Shown one piece after another: positions 23,527 through 26,612 of a DNA stretch of 26,612 bases. The stretch is from Bacteroidota bacterium (GTDB lineage: Bacteria; Bacteroidota; Bacteroidia; Bacteroidales; Rikenellaceae). The translations under genes were made by a program, and so were the position numbers. Under the pieces are notes generated by a model. It searched no databases and was not told the DNA's origin. It was given only the letters and a program-made list of their open reading frames with translations. The stretch is taken from assembly GCA_023413645.1 (NCBI GenBank), contig JAEZPN010000070.1, positions 1 through 26,612 of the forward strand. The letters run 5' to 3'. Each line of letters starts with the position of its first letter. The stretch's first letter is position 1.

Positions 23527-24471
23527 TTATTCAATTCGTTCGTCAATAAGATAGTGGTTGCGGTCGCTCGAGCGGCGATTGATAAGCTCACCTAAGAAGC
23601 CCGCCAAGAAGAGTTGCACACCAAGCACAACGGTAGTAAGACCGAAGTAGAAGAGGGGCTGATTAGTTACGGGCACATCCCACGCAAACTTCTCTACCAC
23701 AATCCACGCAATGGCTACAAAGCCCGCAAGGAACATCACTGTTCCGAGGCCTCCGAAGAGGTACATGGGCGAGCGACCAAAGTGCGACATAAAGGTCACA
23801 GAGATAAGGTCGAGGTAGCCCTTAACCATGCGCTCGAGACCAAACTTCGAGTAGCCATACTTACGCTCACGGTGCTCAACGACCTTCTCACCGATGCGCT
23901 TGAAGCCAGCATGCTTAGCAAGGATGGGCATATAGCGGTGCATCTCGCCATATACCTCGATGCTCTTAACCACCTTCAAACGATATGCCTTAAGTCCGCA
24001 ATTAAAGTCGTGGAGACGTATGCCCGACATTATGCGTGCCGTGAGGTTGAAGAACTTACTTGGCCAACGCTTACCAATGGGGTCGTAGCGCTTACGCTTC
24101 CAGCCCGAAACTAAGTCATAACCCTCCTCAAGGATCATGCGACGCATCTCGGGAATCTCGTCGGGCGAGTCCTGAAGGTCGGCATCCATAGTAAATACCA
24201 CCTCGCCCTGTGCCATCTCGAAGCCCGAATAGAGTGCCGCCGACTTGCCATAGTTGCGCATGAAGCTGATGCCCTTAACTGCGGGGTACTGCGCCGAGAG
24301 TTCTCTCACAACCTCCCACGAGTCATCCGTAGAGCCGTCGTTGACCATGATAACCTCGTACGTAAGGCTATTTTCGTGTGCCACCCTATCAATCCATGCC
24401 ACGAGTTCGGGTAACGACTCCGCCTCGTTGAATAGGGGTACAACAACCGATATATCTAATCTTTTATTCAT
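23527..24471 (-). CDS. GT2-family glycosyltransferase (DPM1/GtrB-like)
   Basis: A 314-residue membrane glycosyltransferase. The GT-A domain (about 1-225) has the nucleotide-sugar motifs VVVPLFNEAESL (9-20), MVNDGSTDDS (42-51) and the metal-binding DADLQDSPDEIP (96-107), plus FNCGLKAYR (156-164). Two C-terminal hydrophobic segments (about 238-260 and 273-296) anchor it, the arrangement of polyprenyl-phosphate sugar transferases such as GtrB, ArnC and dolichol-phosphate-mannose synthase. It probably loads a sugar onto a lipid carrier at the inner face of the membrane. Donor sugar is unknown. It is 2 bp after the DUF4199 gene. Confidence 0.9.
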   Translation of the reverse strand: MNKRLDISVVVPLFNEAESLPELVAWIDRVAHENSLTYEVIMVNDGSTDDSWEVVRELSAQYPAVKGISFMRNYGKSAALYSGFEMAQGEVVFTMDADLQDSPDEIPEMRRMILEEGYDLVSGWKRKRYDPIGKRWPSKFFNLTARIMSGIRLHDFNCGLKAYRLKVVKSIEVYGEMHRYMPILAKHAGFKRIGEKVVEHRERKYGYSKFGLERMVKGYLDLISVTFMSHFGRSPMYLFGGLGTVMFLAGFVAIAWIVVEKFAWDVPVTNQPLFYFGLTTVVLGVQLFLAGFLGELINRRSSDRNHYLIDERIE

Positions 24472-24473
24472 AA

Positions 24474-25106
24474 TTACTCATTGCTAATGTTCTGAGCCTT
24501 AGGCTTACGGCGCGCTATAGCCGCAACGATAAGCGACACAACACCACCATATAGCATAAAGGATGACATCTGAGAGATGATAGTCCAAAACATTGAGGGT
24601 TGCTCCATGCTCTCAATCTGTTCAGTGGTAGCATCCATGTTATCCATCGGCATAACCTCAGCGCCAAACATCTCGTTGTATGCCCCCATAAGACTCTTAA
24701 CCTCCTCGAAGTAGGCGAGCTGCCCGGTGCGATATAGGTCGAAACCTCCCATGTAGTCCACGAACAAGATGTGTATAACACCCACAAAGAGACCCACAAG
24801 CATCGAGGCAATTAGGCCATACGATACTGCGCGAGTATAGGTGAATGGTATCTCCACAACGATACCGTCGCCAACCTCTACCCTATCGTTCCAAGCAAGT
24901 GCCACACGACGCATGAAGTAGTACAATAGACCGGCAAATGCTGCAGTCGAGATAAACCACTCTGCCATCAAGGCCATAGAGGCATTGTAGAGCGACATAC
25001 TGCTATAGAATAATATATACTGCTCGATGACATGCGACAGCGCCATCACCACGCCAATAATTGCCGCGGCACGTAGCACATCCATCCAGAACTCCTTAAT
25101 ATTCAT
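24474..25106 (-). CDS. DUF4199-like membrane protein
   Basis: A 210-residue integral membrane protein of the DUF4199 type, found mainly in Bacteroidota and without known function. Hydrophobic segments lie at about 12-30, 47-65, 94-116 and 172-194. Between the third and fourth is an acidic extracytoplasmic-looking region (about 118-168, rich in Met, Glu and Asp). The C terminus is basic (ARRKPKAQN). In many Bacteroidota genomes this family sits directly before a GT2 gene, as here, so the two probably work together; that is from family memory and could be checked by gene neighbourhood. Confidence 0.8.
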   Translation of the reverse strand: MNIKEFWMDVLRAAAIIGVVMALSHVIEQYILFYSSMSLYNASMALMAEWFISTAAFAGLLYYFMRRVALAWNDRVEVGDGIVVEIPFTYTRAVSYGLIASMLVGLFVGVIHILFVDYMGGFDLYRTGQLAYFEEVKSLMGAYNEMFGAEVMPMDNMDATTEQIESMEQPSMFWTIISQMSSFMLYGGVVSLIVAAIARRKPKAQNISNE

Positions 25107-25124
25107 ATTCCTTAGGGCGTATTT

Positions 25125-26141
25125 TTACTTAATGTTCATTCTATTTAGCGCATCGTGGTATGCCGCAGCGTTTCGGTTATGCTCCGCAAGTGTGCGTGCG
25201 AAGTTATGACGGCCATCCATCTCTGGACGAGCACAGAAGTAGAGGTAGTTGTGTTCTTCGTAGTTCAACACACCCTCAATGGCTGCCATGTCGGGCATAG
25301 CGATAGGTGTAGGTGGCAAGCCCAAATACATATATGTATTATATGGTGAGTCGATGCTCTTATGCTTATTCAACACACGCTTAATCGAGGGGTCTCCCGC
25401 AGCATACTTCAACGTGGGGTCTGCCTGCAAGAGCATGCCACGCTCCAAACGGTTGATATATACACCCGCAACACGCGCCATCTCGTCCTTAGCGTTTGTC
25501 TCCTCGTGTACGATAGAGGCCAACGTCATAGCCTCGAAGGGTGTGAGGCCCGAACGGTCGAGCTTCTTGAGGCGTGCCTCATCACTCCAGAACTTATCCG
25601 ACTCCTGCTTCATGCGGCGCACAAGTTCCTCGGGCGTAACATCGCGATATACCTCGTAGGTGTTGGGCAAGAATATCGAGAACATAGCCTCGGCAGAGTC
25701 GAAGCCAAACTCCTTGATAAGCTCCTCGCTGCGCAAAGCCTTGAGCATAGACGCCGAGTCGGCATCTATCTGCATTGCAATCTTTCCGGCCAAGGCCTCG
25801 GGGGTGCGGGCGTTGTTAATAACCAAGCGCACACTATTATCGCTACCGAACTTCAATGTGCGAGCAACCTCGATGACTGTCATGCCCTCTTCGAAGGTAT
25901 ATGTTCCCGCCTCGATGCCATTATCCAAGTCGATATGTTTTGCATAGAGCTTAAAAGCCATGTCGTGCTCGATGCTGCGCTCTACCTTTGCAATTATATC
26001 ATCGTAGCTCTCGTCGCTACGAAACACCAAACTGAAGCGTTCTTTGACAGCCGAGCCAAAGAAGTTTTGGTATGCCCACATTCCCGCAACTCCCACAGTC
26101 ACAACGAGAACGATAAATGCGATAAAAATTTTCTTTTTCAT
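25125..26141 (-). CDS. mltG: Endolytic murein transglycosylase MltG
   Basis: The 338-residue inner-membrane enzyme cuts nascent glycan strands and so limits their length. One N-terminal membrane segment (about 5-24) is followed by a periplasmic LysM-like region (about 35-105) and the YceG catalytic domain. In ASIVHEETN, E214 aligns with the catalytic E218 of E. coli MltG (ASIIEKET); the first Glu of the E. coli motif is His212 here. Other hallmarks are INRLERGMLLQADPTLKY (230-247), YNTYMYLGLPPTPI, and the C-terminal FARTLAEHN. It is the first gene of a seven-gene minus-strand run, divergent from the ffs RNA with overlapping promoter parts. Confidence 0.95.
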   Translation of the reverse strand: MKKKIFIAFIVLVVTVGVAGMWAYQNFFGSAVKERFSLVFRSDESYDDIIAKVERSIEHDMAFKLYAKHIDLDNGIEAGTYTFEEGMTVIEVARTLKFGSDNSVRLVINNARTPEALAGKIAMQIDADSASMLKALRSEELIKEFGFDSAEAMFSIFLPNTYEVYRDVTPEELVRRMKQESDKFWSDEARLKKLDRSGLTPFEAMTLASIVHEETNAKDEMARVAGVYINRLERGMLLQADPTLKYAAGDPSIKRVLNKHKSIDSPYNTYMYLGLPPTPIAMPDMAAIEGVLNYEEHNYLYFCARPEMDGRHNFARTLAEHNRNAAAYHDALNRMNIK

Positions 26142-26154
26142 TTTTCATTATTTT

Positions 26155-26185
26155 TTTGCAAAGATACATTTTTTTTGTACATTTG
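26155..26185 (+). promoter_or_regulatory. ffs promoter
   Basis: TTTG (26155-26158) and TACATTTG (26178-26185) are exactly 19 bp apart, a full match to the Bacteroidota consensus. The RNA begins 5-6 bp downstream at GGGTAAG. Confidence 0.85.
26159..26166 (-). promoter_or_regulatory. -7 element of the mltG promoter
   Basis: TATCTTTG on the minus strand fits TAnnTTTG. It directly abuts the -33 TTTG of the opposite ffs promoter, the two forming a TTTGCAAA palindrome, so both promoters probably cannot be occupied at once. The leader before mltG would be about 15 nt. Confidence 0.6.
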
Positions 26186-26190
26186 CACCC

Positions 26191-26290
26191 GGGTAAGTCT
26201 TATACGACCAGCTCCTACAGAACTCCCCCAGGCGAGGAATCGAGCAAGGGTATGTGGTTGTAGCGGTGCGATATAAGTAGCTTACCCTTT
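26191..26290 (+). ncRNA. ffs: Signal recognition particle RNA, small bacterial type (4.5S)
   Basis: A rod-like RNA of about 100 nt that binds Ffh and brings membrane proteins to the translocon. The ends pair as GGGTAAG (26191-26197) with CTTACCC (26281-26287). The apex is the SRP domain IV: CCC then CAGG (26229-26232), stem CGA, tetraloop GGAA (26236-26239), stem TCG, AGCA (26243-26246) and AGGG. CAGG opposite AGCA with a GGAA loop is exactly the Ffh-binding internal loop of E. coli 4.5S RNA. There is no Alu domain. A T-run (26288-26295) ends transcription, and a full-consensus promoter precedes it. Confidence 0.93.
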
Positions 26291-26328
26291 TTTTTATATC
26301 CTTTTCTCTCCCTTTTTACACTTCATTT

Positions 26329-26612
26329 TTACATCTCAATACCCTTGGTTATTGCCCCAACTACCAACTTAGAGAGGTAGTAGGCAAGAGGTGTCGCTAT
26401 TGCGTAGCACACGAGCGACACAAAACCCTTGCGCTGCGTAGCACGACAAAAGGCGAGGTAACCCCAATAGAGCGTCCACAAACCTACGACCACAGCTACA
26501 ACGGCCATGATGATAGTATCGGTGGGATAGTTCAAATATGCCACACCGGGGTTTACCATAAACGTAGCATATGCCGTACGACTGATTAAGATACCTGGCA
26601 CGATTAGGAGCG
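26329..26612 (-). CDS. Partial small membrane protein, unrecognised
   Basis: I do not recognise this protein. The frame is open to the window edge, so the N terminus is probably missing; a GTG at 26601 would give 90 residues but nothing marks it as the true start. Two or three hydrophobic segments are visible: a strong one at about 29-52 of that numbering (DTIIMAVVAVVVGLWTLYWG) and another at about 61-83 (VSLVCYAIATPLAYYLSKLV). The C terminus is short (TKGIEM). It lies on the same strand as mltG, with the plus-strand ffs RNA between them. Confidence 0.6.
   Translation of the reverse strand, partial: LLIVPGILISRTAYATFMVNPGVAYLNYPTDTIIMAVVAVVVGLWTLYWGYLAFCRATQRKGFVSLVCYAIATPLAYYLSKLVVGAITKGIEM

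Overview
The window looks like a stretch of chromosome from a Bacteroidota bacterium, most likely order Bacteroidales and possibly close to Alistipes/Rikenellaceae (family-level placement is a guess). The evidence: several gene starts are preceded by the Bacteroidota sigma-factor promoter (TTTG, about 19-20 bp, TAnnTTTG); Shine-Dalgarno sequences are scarce; there are DUF4199- and DUF4293-type membrane proteins; the SdhCAB complex has a single di-heme cytochrome b subunit; and many lipoproteins have short signal peptides. Almost all genes are chromosomal housekeeping genes. I see no integrase, transposase, CRISPR array, toxin-antitoxin pair or phage gene.

Layout. 1-245: no gene, but two long hairpin elements. 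246-3838 (minus): sdhC-sdhA-sdhB, succinate dehydrogenase/fumarate reductase. 4055-4591 (plus): 5-formyl-THF cyclo-ligase. 4648-6393 (minus): phosphohexomutase. 6394-6737: AT-rich divergent region with a perfect DnaA box in front of dnaA (plus, to 8141). 8203-8328: another copy of the hairpin element, abutting the mutS stop codon (minus, 8329-11028). 11189-13312 (plus): deoD and a class-3 aldehyde dehydrogenase. 13366-14538 (minus): unrecognised membrane protein. 14641-17773 (minus): an apparent operon of an FKBP-type lipoprotein, a two-domain FKBP-like lipoprotein with a Tyr/Asn/Gly-rich insertion, and a WYL-domain regulator. 17850-18443 (minus): ruvA. 18562-20159 (plus): OmpH/Skp-like lipoprotein and diadenylate cyclase cdaA. 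20198-20680 (minus): mgsA. 20839-26141 (minus): a seven-gene run, mltG, DUF4199, GT2, DUF4293, hotdog thioesterase, UbiA, EamA. 26191-26290 (plus): small SRP RNA (ffs), divergent from mltG. 26329-end (minus): a partial membrane protein.

How the genes work together: SdhCAB carries quinone-linked succinate/fumarate chemistry, and the UbiA-family prenyltransferase may feed the quinone pool. The phosphohexomutase, mgsA and aldehyde dehydrogenase sit in or beside central carbon flow. dnaA, mutS and ruvA serve replication, repair and recombination. MltG, the GT2, the OmpH-like protein and the two FKBP-like lipoproteins serve the cell envelope; cdaA makes c-di-AMP; ffs serves protein export.

The most interesting signal is not a gene. 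It is a family of about 125-bp intergenic elements (118-242 and 8203-8328, with a looser relative at 1-110). The arms are nearly identical and keep their pairing, while the central hairpin has a completely different sequence in each copy but the same shape and the same GTAC/GTAC apex. I do not recognise this element.
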